A program made the position numbers and the translations under genes. The notes beneath the pieces are model-generated. The model had not been told where the DNA came from. It was given only the letters and a program-made list of their open reading frames with translations, and ran no database searches. Positions 22,431 to 33,381 of a stretch of 64,000 nucleotides of DNA are shown here, piece by piece. The stretch lies in assembly GCF_027943255.1 (NCBI RefSeq), contig NC_072895.1, positions 71,674,001-71,738,000 of the forward strand, written 5' to 3'. How positions within the stretch are numbered: position 1 is the stretch's first letter; every line of letters starts with the position of its first letter. The DNA is from Anastrepha obliqua (lineage: Eukaryota > Arthropoda > Insecta > Diptera > Tephritidae).

Positions 22431-22776
22431 AACCATATACAAAGGGGGCTGCCGTAGCCGAATGGGTTGGTGCGTGACTACCATTCGGAATTCACAGAGA
22501 GAACGTAGGTTCTAATCTCGGTGAAACACCAAAATTAAGAAAAACATTTTTCTAATAGCGGTCACCCCTCGGCAGGCAATGGCAAACCTCCGAGTGTATT
22601 TCTGCCATGAAAAAGCTCCTCATGAAAATATCTGCCGTTCGGAGTCAGCATGAAAGTGTAGGTCCCTCCATTTGTGAAACAACATCAAAACACACACCAC
22701 AAATAGGAGGAGGAGCTCGGCCAAGCACCCAAAAAGGGTGTACGCGCCAATTATATATATATAACCACATACAAAG
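22431..22776. repeat. 14-bp target-site duplication around SINE copy B
   Basis: AACCATATACAAAG (22431-22444) and AACCACATACAAAG (22763-22776) flank the SINE and differ at one position. Such duplications arise when a retroposon is inserted by LINE machinery. Confidence 0.85.
22445..22762 (+). mobile_element. tRNA-derived SINE, copy B (full length)
   Basis: The best complete copy, about 318 bp. Its parts in order are: a tRNA-Ser-like head with A-box TAGCCGAATGG and B-box-like GGTTCTAATCT; the linker CACCAAAATTAAGAAAAAC; the core with GGCAGGCAATGGCAAACC and TATTTCTGCCATGAAAAAG; TCTGCCGTTCGGAGTC; a second conserved part with GGAGGAGGAGCTCGGCC; a stem-loop GCACCC-AAAAA-GGGTGT; and the terminal TACGCGCCAATTATATATAT. 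Transcription would be by RNA polymerase III from the internal boxes. Flanking duplications confirm insertion by retroposition. Confidence 0.95.
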
Positions 22777-22779
22777 AAA

Positions 22780-24315
22780 ACATGTTCCAAAGGACCTTTT
22801 AAGTTTTTGTCAAGCGACTGTAAGTCACTTACATTACTAACTTCTGAAATGTTCCATACAATATAGAATTGAGAGTGGTCGCGATTTGGTCGCACTCTTC
22901 CTGCGGACATTACTGCAATTCTGTTTGCCTACTCAGCACTGCTTGCCATCACCACGTCACATACACACCATACATATACCAACATACCAGTATAATTGCG
23001 CTTGTGCTTGTGTGCAAGTTGTTAACAGTACGGCACACGCGCTGGCCATACAAGTTAGCTTGGCTATCTGTCGTTCTATTTCGCGTAGATTTGCTTTGCG
23101 CTTGTTGAAAGTTTTTCTACACACAAATCGGTATTGTGTGCACCATGGATTAGGGAAAATATACAAAATTTACTAGCATCCGCAAATGCTGAGAGGAACT
23201 CCCTGTGGCCAATGTGGAAGTGTGTAAAGTTGCACCATATTCGGCATATTCAGTTCACTAACTTCAATATCAGTATTTTATGGCGAGTTTTATATGTTAC
23301 GTATGTGTGCGGGCACGTGTGTGTGGATTGTATACAGCAGTATCGGTATTTACATTTTGGTTTACATTTCACAACCACTATCGTTTTGGCAACTACTGCA
23401 TGCGTGCATACATGTATACACACATACATACGTGCATCCAGTCGTACGCTTCCACTCTTAACTATGCTCCAATGTATTGCTCTTTGTGTTGGCGTTATTA
23501 AAAGCTATCTGCTAGCTTGTCTGTTTGCTTATACAAACACACTTATGTTTTAGAGCGCTCATAACTTTTTCAATTTCAATACGCTTTCGATGGAATTTTA
23601 GAAAGTTTATCCCGAATAACAGCGCGCATAAGTAATGTTGTTGTATTTTTCTTCTCTTTCCGATTTTGATTTTACATACGCATACCGAAGTTGCTGATAT
23701 TACGAAACACTTCTGTCCGGAGTAGCGAATTTTTTTAAGTATAAGTGAACTCCACTAAAAGCTTGATTTTATCAGTTTTTGAATGAATTCGTTTTTTTTA
23801 TTGACCATAGCCAGATTCATATTAAATTAAATTTTTTCTACCAGCCATGTATTTGAAGGCTTTCACTAGCCTAGCAGCTAAATAAAAAAGTGTAGGCAAT
23901 TTTTTATGATAGATATAAAATAGCGGAATAAAATTATTATGTGATAATATATAAACTAGGTTTTTCACCCGGCATTAATTGGATATTACCACTAATCGGT
24001 AATACGTACCAAAATATTTCAGACACAAGGGCTCGTGGATGATTGAATAAATATAAATACAAAGCGCTTCTTTTTCAATAAACTACATTTTTTTTCCTTG
24101 CTCACTCCTCTTGCGATCATAGGGCCTCGACAAGACTTGTCTTGCATTGGTTTCTATAATCTATTTAGTTTGACAGGGTAGGTGAATAGCCAGCCGCTAT
24201 CAGTCCTAAGTAGTGGGAATGCCCATCTGTCCTTGCTTAGAACAACGCCTTTTTACTGCTTGGAGCACCATCTGTGTGTCACATTTTTCTACCAGAAGGA
24301 TCACACAAATGGTTG
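22780..24315. other. No recognisable gene; microsatellite-rich
   Basis: ACAT-type runs near 22965-22990 and 23400-23430 create spurious open frames on both strands. No protein or RNA family is recognised. Confidence 0.5.
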
Positions 24316-24318
24316 AGT

Positions 24319-24464
24319 AAAAAATGAAGAGCGCTTCATTATTTTGCGGATCATCCTTGTGCAGGGGCCATGCTAATCGTTCCAATTTTAGTATATATTC
24401 ACCGAAGCGAGCACAATTTTAGTATATGTTCTGCCGAAGCAAGAATTTTCTGCAGAAGCAATGA
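24319..24464 (-). pseudogene. U6 snRNA pseudogene with repeated 5' ends
   Basis: On the minus strand the 3' part reads AGCATGGCCCCTGCACAAGG, ATGATCCGCAAAATAATGAA and GCGCTCTTCATTTTTT, which is U6 snRNA to its terminal T run (24319-24324) with few changes. The 5' stem-loop and following ATATACTAAAATT block occur in tandem: TTCTTGCTTCGGCAGAAC... at about 24415-24445, and a second, altered copy (GCTCGCTTCGGTGAATATAT...) at 24379-24414. A third partial copy, GTTCATTGCTTCTGCAGAA, precedes them. GGAACGATTAGC lacks 11 nucleotides found in real U6, including the ACAGAGA box that pairs with the 5' splice site. The gene is therefore nonfunctional, and no snRNA-type promoter is recognisable. Confidence 0.9.
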
Positions 24465-24539
24465 ACATAATAAGGAATATACTCGGAATCAGAAGCACTA
24501 AAATGACTGAGATCAAAATAGCTGCAACAATTACGTCTT

Positions 24540-25271
24540 TCATCAGATTTCCACCTTTTGTCGCCGTCTTGTTAAAACCATGAGCTTCGATTTCCGACAT
24601 TAAAAAGTCGTTTATCCTAGCGCGATAGCGTTCGCCATTTACTGTTACAGTGGTGCCAGCCACGTCTTTGACGAAATATGGGCCGAGAATTTCTCCATCT
24701 CAACGATTGGCTTCCAGGGATGTAATGGCTGTTCCTTAATGCTTTTCAGTTTCTCTTCAGCCCGAATACGAAAATTTTACTTATTGACGTAGCGATTAAG
24801 CCAAAAATGGGCCTCATCCCTGAACATAATTCGGGTCCCAAAATGGGAATCTTCGGTGAGTTTTTCAAGAGCCCAACGAATGAAACTATCAAGTAGTGCC
24901 ATAAGATAGGTCAAGTTGCTGAGATCGACACCCCATTGATTCTTTCGGTCTCCAGCAAAACTCTCATTTACGACCTCAATATTCTGTTTACTTCGGAATG
25001 TATGTGGTCTAATCGTCGAGTATCATCCAATAATGTAGAAATAATAACAATTTTGCGGATAGTTTGTAATCGGTAGGACGGTCATGTACACCAGAAGTTG
25101 GCCTGAATGATGAAGACTTCTCACAGAGTGTCCAGTTTCGTAATATTTGTACGTCATGTCATTTGAAATGTCAACGAATACTGAAAAAGATTATGTGTTT
25201 AGCTTGACAGCAGTCACGTGTGATCTGTCAAAAAACACCTATTGGAAAAGTACCTCCAATCTGATCACCCT
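24540..25271 (-). mobile_element. DD41D-type transposon, 5' part with one TIR
   Basis: The 5' TIR (reverse strand) starts AGGGTGATCAGATTGGAGG at 25271, next to TA at 25272-25273. It matches the ends of the element at 38249-39211, so the two belong to one family. The other TIR was not found: recognisable sequence ends around 24540, near the U6 pseudogene. The inside has transposase pieces only. Confidence 0.8.
24580..24860 (-). pseudogene. DD41D-type transposase fragment
   Basis: Minus strand reads FGTRIMFRDEAHFWLNRYVN (first catalytic Asp), then a stop and FRIRAEEKLKSIKEQPLHPW, KPIVEMEKFSAHISSKTWL, and VTVNGERYRARINDFLMSEI ending EAHGFNK. The 'VTVNGERYRA-(I/L)NDF' block is diagnostic for this transposase group and is shared with 21770-22264 and 38778-39008. 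Stops and frameshifts occur throughout, and nothing of the second or third catalytic motif remains. Confidence 0.85.
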
Positions 25272-25274
25272 TAA

Positions 25275-25825
25275 TATTTTGTCCAGAAAACTACTTCTGC
25301 TGTTTCCCAAAATGTCCTACCAATTTTATAAGTTCAGCTGAGTCCGCTGATGAAAATCCAAGTCAAGAAAATTTTAATGCAGCTTTTTAGAAAATTTAAC
25401 GAACAACTGCTCATACCTGTACTTACCATACCATACTTTTCGGAATTTTTTTCTTATCCTCCTACAAGTTGAACCACTAAATGTGCGAAAAATCAACTAG
25501 ACTTAAAATAGTAAGATAAAAGTAAGATAAAATATTGTGTTAAAATTTCAAACCAATCGGAGCAAAATTAACGAAGTTATGACTACTTGAGCGATCGTTG
25601 CTTCCATAACTGTTCGACTTTAAATCGTTTTTCTGAAACTTACTATTTTTGAAGCCCGTGTATACAAGGACTCAAAATCCTACTGAACAATAGTTTTGTT
25701 ATTTTGCACAGTGATTCTTTATTTTTCTTGTTCAATTTGCCATTGTTCAGCAAGAAAGCCAAATACATTCGGTCACGAAAGTACCGGGAATTGTTCAATA
25801 AAACGGAAAATAATTATTTAATCCT
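25275..25825. other. No recognisable gene
   Basis: AT-rich spacer between a DD41D-type fragment and a mariner remnant. The text CGGTCACGAAAGTACCGGGA at 25774-25793 could be the TIR of the adjacent mariner, but no matching partner was found. Confidence 0.4.
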
Positions 25826-25830
25826 CAAAA

Positions 25831-26761
25831 TTAATTTTTTTGGCCTTTAAAATAGGCTTCATTCAAAGCAATACAGATATGCCAACGATTAGTCCAATCC
25901 TCAAAGCACCTTTTAAATGCATTTGAAGAGATCTTCTTCAACTGCTTCAGCGAATTCTCCTTAATGGTCTCTATCGACTCAAAGCGGCGTCCGCGGAGTT
26001 TTTTTATGTTTTGGAAAAAGGAAAAAGACATTTTTTGGTCAAAAAAGTGTTCACAATATGAGCCTTGTGAGACGGTGCGTTGTCATGCTGCAAGATCCAT
26101 GAGTTTTCTTTCCACAAATTGGGTCGTTTCCTGCGCAGAAACGCCGCATAACTTTCAACTAATATTCTTTATCTACAATATTTACCGTAGAACCATTTGG
26201 AATGAATTCCGAGTACACAACACCATGCTAATCAAAGAAAACGAGTAGCATGACTTTCACTTCTGTCCGACTTTGACGTGGCTTTTCGTTTTTTGGGTTT
26301 TGGCTCATGTGGATGGTGCCATTCAGCCGCCTGTTGAGTGGTTTGCATGTCAAACTCATGTACCCACGTCTCATCACCTGTTATGATGCGCTGGATAAAC
26401 GTTTTATGAAAGAAAAATGCCCAATTGTTCGTATAAAATGTTTCGAATTGATTCGAGAGGCACACTAAGGTCACAAGCTACCTCCCTCAAACTTAAATGA
26501 TGGTATGATGGTTTTCGTGCACGATTTCCTTACTTTGGTCGACGTTTTCATTCGTTGAGGACGTTGATGGACGACCAAATTGGGCAAATCTTTCACGACT
26601 TCTCGGCCTTCTGCAAAAGTCTCATACCACTCATAGACCCGTGTTTTTGACAAAGCACTCTCGTCATAGGCTTTCTGCAACATTTGCAATGATTCGGCAC
26701 ACGAAATCCCTTTCAAAACAGAAAATTTAAGACAAATTCTTTATTGAATATTTTTACCCAT
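25831..26761 (-). pseudogene. Mariner transposase pseudogene lacking the third catalytic Asp
   Basis: Starts MGKNIQ at 26761 with an immediate stop, then SCAESLQMLQKAYDESALS and KTRVYEWYETFAEGREVV (helix-turn-helix domain). After a deletion it continues FIQRIITGDETWVHEFDMQT (first Asp), VVYSEFIPNGSTVN, and SWILQHDNAPSHKAHIV (second Asp, complete). The sequence then passes from TFLTKK straight to SFFQNIKKLRGRRFESIETI, so the YSPDLAP-D segment with the third Asp is missing. The C-terminus (KRCFEDWTNRWHICIALNEA, YFKG) is intact with its stop. A DD34D mariner, dead through at least two deletions plus stops. Confidence 0.88.
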
Positions 26762-26764
26762 AGT

Positions 26765-27770
26765 GAAAATCAGAGAGCACACCTGCGGTTGACTGGTATA
26801 ATTAAATGCCAAAAATAAACTAATTGACAGACAGGGTCAAACTCTGCGACACTATAGAAGGCAGTTGTACCGACATGCCAGCACAAAAATTTAGACATAT
26901 GTATAACGCGCGATTTTTTAATGAACAATACCCGATATTTTTTGGACAGAATGAAGTTCCACTTAATCACATATATCATACGAACCAGTTGAACACTCCT
27001 AATACAAATTTCTCCGCATTAAAAACTTCGCACAACATCAACGAAAAAATTAAATATAAAAAATAGTCAGGATTTTTCAGCATCTTCAAATATGCACTTT
27101 AAAACACACTAAAATTTAATAAACTATGAAAGTGCACGTCAAAATTTTTTCTAGAAATTCTAATTAAAAGTCTTGAAATTGAAAGAAATGCAATTTTTGG
27201 AATGCTTCTGATTTCTCTATAACCGAAATAAAATTTTGTGCGTATAATAATTTTTTATACCGACATAAGATAAGTTTTCTGCAAGATCATTTCGTCACCT
27301 ACATTATGTTATGGGTCATAACTTCTACAATTTTTCGTCGATTCAGACAAACTTAAGCTTAAAAAGTCGGTATAAGAAAAGTTTTTGTTCCAGAAAAATG
27401 TTAATAAACTTAATTTAGTAAAAAACGTCAAAAATGCTTTTTTTAACTTTCAACAGCTGTTTTGCGAAAACTACAACTTACAACTGACACGAATTATATA
27501 TTGCCATGTAGGTTATATGTGTGCACTTCAAAGAATGGCGCGCACTGTTTTCGAGATTTTAGGTAATAACTGCACTATTGCACAAAAAACAGGATTTTTG
27601 GAAGAATCTAAAAAACCGTTCTTTGAAAAAAAAAATAAAAGTCATTTTTGGTTTCAGCGACGTCAAATAAGTCTAAAAAATGCTTTTTGGTCGAGGACCA
27701 TTATTGGTGTAAACTAGTGTTATATTCTCAAGCATAGCCCATTTTTGGCACAGCAATTATGTTAACAAGC
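26765..27770. other. No recognisable gene
   Basis: AT-rich. The frame at 27385-27717 is 110 codons but of Lys/Asn/Phe-rich, AT-driven composition and matches nothing known to me. Confidence 0.45.
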
Positions 27771-27889
27771 AAGTTGACGCTATCGCAGAGAACACCATGC
27801 ACATGTTTCGAGAGATTGTTGGCAAAGGAAGGAGACACTTTTAACAACAACGTATGTAAACTTTCTTTCTGTTGCCAGAGCTCAACCAC

Positions 27890-28257
27890 TACTTCTCGAG
27901 CTGCGATTCCAATGAGACAGCTCTACATGCGAAGATAAAATTTCACGGCAGTGTCACCTCATTGTAAGCCCTCATCAATTGACTACTGAGATCATCCGAC
28001 TTGACACCTTTGGATTTTCTCTAGAGCTACGTTAAATTTTTGGTCTACGCTACCAAGCTCATCACTTTGCACGAGCCCGAGGTGCTATTGCCGTAATAAC
28101 GGGGCACATATTGGAACGCGGCATTAAAAAATACAGCGGCCGCTTAAAGCCATTTATTTAATGTGCACATAAATTTCAATTCAAATTGATATCTCACACC
28201 GTTGTTGTTTTATTTGAATTTGTTCTTCTACCACTCTTATCTGGCCACCCTATATGT
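27890..28257 (+). mobile_element. Possible Tc1/mariner relic (C-terminal part and one end)
   Basis: Plus-strand pieces ETALHAKIKFHGSVTSL and, after frameshifts, SSDLTPLDFL with SYVKFLVYATK resemble the segment between the second and third catalytic Asp of DD41D-type transposases. The stretch ends in TCTGGCCACCCTATATGTA (about 28239-28257). Its reverse, ATAGGGTGGCCAGA, looks like a Tc1/mariner end, but no partner TIR was found. Confidence 0.45.
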
Positions 28258-28259
28258 AT

Positions 28260-30175
28260 TTCATTACGAGCAGCATCCGTCAAGACCCAGGCTTTGTTAA
28301 ATTCCTTTTCTTCTTATTAAAACGGCCATTGAACAGAAACCGAACTAAAGCAATAAATAAATAATGAAAAGAAATTTTACACCTATAGATGGGAAGATTT
28401 CTGCCGTAAGCAAAAATAAAAGAAGAGATAAATGCACGCATACATAAAAACTCACCAATAAAGCAAACTTCCTTGAATGCAAATAATAATAAAATGCTGG
28501 CTTTTCTAAGAAAATCGACTTGTTTTATGAACTTCATTGTTCAGACACCTTTACAACCATTTTCTAACAGGAATTTGCTGGACAAGGAACAAGGAAAATT
28601 CGTACATAAATATGAGCAAAGAACAACTCAAGCAAAAAGGACAAAAACAAGTCTTGAGATAGTATAAAATGTTGTAAAATGCTGCAAAAATATTGGTATG
28701 AATTTCAAAATTGAACACCAAAGGTGCCAAGGTTGAAAAGTTGTTTGAACAACAACAATATTTTCGATGCCAACTCGAAGGCTATTGTTGTTTTTATTGT
28801 TTTATTTTATTTTTATTAAATTACTGTTTTCTTCTCCCATTCTCTGCTGAACAAATCTTTAAAGTTTACCAACGCAACTTGATTGTACCTGGAGCAGCTA
28901 TAAACCAAATGTTCAAACGTGGCTCCAGTTAAAACAACAAAAACATAAACTCACTCGATTGTAAGTGGGAGAAACCGAAACAAAGCCACACTATTGAAAT
29001 ACGTACAAACAACCAACAAATATTATGAATATTTCGAACAAAGCTATTGTGCCTGCCGCATACTTCTGACAAAATTTCATCGCAAATGAGGCTTCATAAA
29101 TAATAAAAACATTATAATAAAGGAACTCGATTAGGAATACAGAGGGAGGAGGAAGGTAATTGCTAGCACATACATAAATGGTTGGATACCCCAGCCTGGC
29201 ATCATTTTAAATATAACAACAACAACTGCAAAGCAACATATTAATCATAACAACAACAACAACAAAGTAGATACAAAAAATAAATTGCAGCAACACAATT
29301 AATAAGCGGCGCCACACACAAAATCGTGGCACAACCAGGAGAAGGGTGCAAAATATGTGCGATTGTGTGCACGGGTGTGTTTAAACAGGAGAAAATTTTA
29401 AAATCACTTACACAAATGTGAAAATTGGTTCAAACGGACTACCAGCATTACTTCCCCCACTTCACTATTGACCTTCGTCAGTGGCGCATGCATTGCGCCC
29501 CGTTCATAAAACAAAACAAAGGCACACAAACAACGAAGTAGAAAGCATTGCAAAACTGGCGCAATGGCACAGCTTTATTGGCGCTATTTTCGAATGCGGC
29601 AGTTCTTTTTGTTTTTGTTTTTGTAAGCTACAGCGTGACGAAATTTTGTTAATTGCACTCACTAAGCCTCTGAATGCGATTTTTCACAGCGCATTCCGCA
29701 TTTCAATACGCATACACGTAGACCACACCGCCACGCGTAGTAATGCCATCGCATTTTAGCTGCTGTGCGCCTAAATTCACTCCTCTTTGCTGCTATTGTT
29801 GGCGATTAATTTGCTACTGCTTGGCGCAGCTGTTCAATTTTGTTCAATGAATGCTGTTATCTGTTATAAAAGGCTATAATGCGTTTCATTCCATATCCCA
29901 ATTAAAGAACATTTTTTTAATAATACTACCACAAAAACAATATTGGCTACTTTTCTTGGGAATTATATGATTTTGTGTGCGAATAAAATTTCGGAGTGTA
30001 ACTACAATTAGGTTCTATATTAAAATGTCAAAGGTCAAAATAAAGGATGTCAGCAATGACTGTAAAGATGACGAATTCATACGACACCGGATGGAGAGTC
30101 GTCAATTTTCTATCAAGAGAGCTGTATTTGCATATTTTGTGAAAATAACTCCAACATTAAACGATAGAAAAAATT
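28260..30175. other. No recognisable gene
   Basis: CAA-repeat patches (for example 29216-29226 and 29252-29264) and AT-rich DNA. Open frames such as 29481-29759 do not resemble known proteins. TATA-like and splice-like motifs occur but no exon structure can be built. Confidence 0.45.
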
Positions 30176-30180
30176 TTTTG

Positions 30181-30362
30181 TAATAGCGGCCACCCCTCGG
30201 TTGGCCGAGTGTATGTATTTCTGCCATGGAATATTTCATCATAAAAACCAAATTGCGTTCAGAGTCGGCTTAAAACTATAAGTCGCTACCTTTTAGTGGA
30301 CTAATATCAAGACACACACCACAAAAAAACAAACACCCAAAAAAGGGTGTAAGCGCCAATTA
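30181..30362 (+). mobile_element. SINE, copy E (5' truncated)
   Basis: Begins inside the core (TAATAGCGGCCACCCCTCGG) and continues with TATTTCTGCCATGGAATAT, CGTTCAGAGTCGGCTTAAAA and CACACACCACAAAAAAACAA. It ends with the stem-loop ACACCC-AAAAAA-GGGTGT and AAGCGCCAATTA. The tRNA-like head is missing. Confidence 0.9.
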
Positions 30363-30761
30363 CGAAATATTCAAAATTTTAAAATAGACTTCAAACAATA
30401 CTCACTTATAAAATAAAAAAGGCTTGCAGAGTGGAGATTCGTGTGGAAAAAATTTCTAGTTTGTATGGAAATGCTCTCTAGCGCACTCGTTATTATTTCA
30501 ACAAGTTTAAGCTTATGGATCACTGATGCAGCATACCGTCCAGCTACCAGGTAGTCAAACTTTCTTTGTCAGAGAATTACTTAAAAAGCATACTCAGCAT
30601 AAGCCAAGTGGTTTTCCGTTTTTACCCGATTCCACCTGTTTGCATGGCCGTTATAAGGGACTATTAGCAAATGCACAAAAAATCTGCGCAGATCATTACC
30701 TTTAATGAGAACAAGAAAGTAAAAGTTCACAATGGGTAAATTCACAAATCTCTACCCAAAT

Positions 30762-30965
30762 ACGATAACCACAGCCAAGTGGGTTTGTGCGTCACTCCCT
30801 ATCACATTATTGGGTTCGAAGTCGGTTGTAGGCTGTAGTATATTTCTGCCAAAAAACAATTCTCATAAATGTCGTCTGTTATTCCGAGGAGCCATTAATC
30901 TATAAGTACCTTCATCTACGGGACAAAGTTCAGACATGCCCTACTAACTAGAGAAGAGTCTCCTC
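30762..30965 (+). mobile_element. SINE, copy J (diverged)
   Basis: A degenerate head (AGCCAAGTGGGTTTGTGCGT, then GGGTTCGAAGTCGG, a good B-box) is followed by a short core with GTATATTTCTGCCAAAAAAC, CTCATAAATGTCGTCTGTTA and TTCCGAGGAG. The order matches the family, but many positions differ and part of the core is deleted. It may be an older copy or a sister subfamily. Confidence 0.65.
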
Positions 30966-30969
30966 GCCC

Positions 30970-33375
30970 TCATCAGGTTGTATTTTTGACTGACTTTTCC
31001 AATTTATGACCAGGGAACTTTTACGGAAACAAATAATAAAGGAATTGAAGAAATAAAATCCTAACTTGGTTGTTTTGCTCATTTTTAGTGCTGTGCAAAC
31101 TTGGTGTAGTTTCTATGCGGTGACTCCCTTAAACTTCTGGCTTCCTCATTCCTAAAAAGTTATCTGATATAAATAGATAGAAACTGGATAGCCACCATGG
31201 ATATTTTCCATTATGTTTTATCAGAAGCAACAAATTTAGTGGCAATTATATCAGGATTTATTCACTAATACCAACTATACGCCACTTTCTGCAAGCAAAA
31301 AGGTGTTCAGCTGCCAATAAAACGCTTTATTCTTTCCTAACAGACAAGCCATGAGCAGCTTTCGCCGAGAGCTTATCACCACCTTTACAAGCTCATGTTG
31401 AAGTATCAGCTTAAACTTTTGCTTATCCAGAATCGACAATAATATATTTAAAATGTGTGCGTCATGCGAAAGTACTCTGCTTGGTACTAACTGGCTCTTC
31501 ATGCGTTGTATGTCCGCTAAAAACTATTCATCTAACACCACTTTCTCTCTGGTCCCATCCAGTGGAAATGAATCGTTTACTAAGAGTATCGTTAGATGAT
31601 AACGGTGACGATGACTGTTGGTTTTACTGCTCTAACCAGCATTTAGTAAGCTGTTACATACAACACAAACAAGAGATTACAATTTGTAGCTTTTGGGTAT
31701 ACATTGAATTTGTTAAAATTTCTTTAAAGTATTGACGTTCCATTTTAATTCATATGAAATTCTCCATTTGTTTTTGTTTTTATGCAACAAAGTTCTGATA
31801 TACATAGTTGTGTAAGTACTTATGGCAATGTGGCTGGTACTGAATTCATAAGAATGAATCTTTCTTGTGTAGCATAAAACTACTCTGGGCTAAAATTCTG
31901 TTTGTAACGAATATTGATTCATTTTTAAAGGGCTGAAAATTTACATTTCTATTGTGTCAAAATAAAATATTTTCCCGAAATTCTTGAGAAATACAATAGA
32001 GAGCCCAAAAATACTAAAGCATCCACACTATCCCCTTGAGGTTTAAGCATGTTGCCCAACAACATGTTAAAATGCTCGATAAAACTGCCTTTTATGTATT
32101 TTGTGTGGCCGGCAGGCCACAAAATTTCATTTGAATCTGACATTTTTCAGTATAAAATTACAAAATTCAAAACTCAGTGAAAAATCTTAGTTATTTATTT
32201 TCTCTTTTTGCAATTTATGCAACCATTTACAGTCGGTATAAATGGGAATGTATCAATTTTAACCAAAAAAGACACTTTTATTTTTCTACTGCTTCAACTT
32301 CAAATGTGCATTTGTCATAACAATACCGCATTCTTTCAATTAACCCTTTGGTAAGCACTCAGTTGACAAATCTCAGTTTCAGCGACTGTTTTTTAGATTT
32401 AGATTGGGTATTATAAATAGAAAGTTTGAAAATGAGATTCCTCTCTCCGTGGTGAGCTTATGGGGGTGGGTCAAATATGTCGCATTCGATAGTTTAGACG
32501 GGGCATATGTATAAGCGTCATTAGATCTCTACAGTATATAACAAAATGGAGTAAAACATTCAGTATGACGATTCGTGTGGAATGAAATTCACTTATTTCG
32601 AAGGGTCTAGGAAAAAGTATCTGCTAAACTAATGCTTGTGTTATGGTGGTACTCAAATCTTGCTAAGTGGAATTTGGCATTGGCACATTGCTTTCGTGCA
32701 TCTTTTAACTTTAGATTTAGATAACGACACTCCATCAAAACACAGTGACCATCTGTGAACCAGAAAAATCATGTGATTATACTGTCAACCAACCAGTCAC
32801 TTACAAACTTATGTAAACTTAGTACAAATATAGAGCAAGAAGTTTCTTCTATATCCCAGAGAGTGGATTCGTCAGAGAGTGGATGCGAGCCAGGTGGCTG
32901 AAAATGCGGGTTCACGTTTTCCCACCCACAGTAGTTTTGTGGCATTTTCATAGTCCAATCTTGTCACATGATGCCTTTATAATAATTTCGGAAGTGTGTA
33001 GAAATATTGAGCGATATACCTTTTACATAAAAATTTTTGTATATGTATATTAATGTGTGCAAAAAATGCACTTTCAATCCAATGAAGGAAAAGCTTTTAA
33101 AGCAAGACGGGCAAGTGAATTCCATATGGCGCCATTCCATTACCGCCACCGCGGTAAAAGGCTCTAACTCCAATTTTGGGTAAGAATTAAAACTACACTT
33201 AATTTTTCCCTTATGATTTAAAACTTAAACAAAACACCAATTATGTTTTATAATATCAACAAATAGAGTTTGCAAGCAATTAAATAAGGGTATTTTTGAG
33301 TTATTAGTTAATGATGTTTTTGTGCTCTGTTATAAAATTTTACTAAGAGGAGTAACAGCTTTTAGCGTGACGGCG
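30970..33375. other. No recognisable gene
   Basis: AT-rich sequence. Small direct repeats such as AGAGAGTGGAT at 32860-32884 are present. The frames at 31275-31735 and 32769-33173 match nothing known to me. Confidence 0.45.
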
Positions 33376-33381
33376 AATATA

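Noticed and set aside
22985..23550. Overlapping open frames on both strands suggesting a gene
   Set aside because: They are produced by ACAT/TGTG-rich sequence, in which stop codons are rare. The peptides are His/Tyr/Thr repeats.
24319..24464. Functional U6 snRNA gene
   Set aside because: The ACAGAGA box is deleted and the 5' end is repeated.
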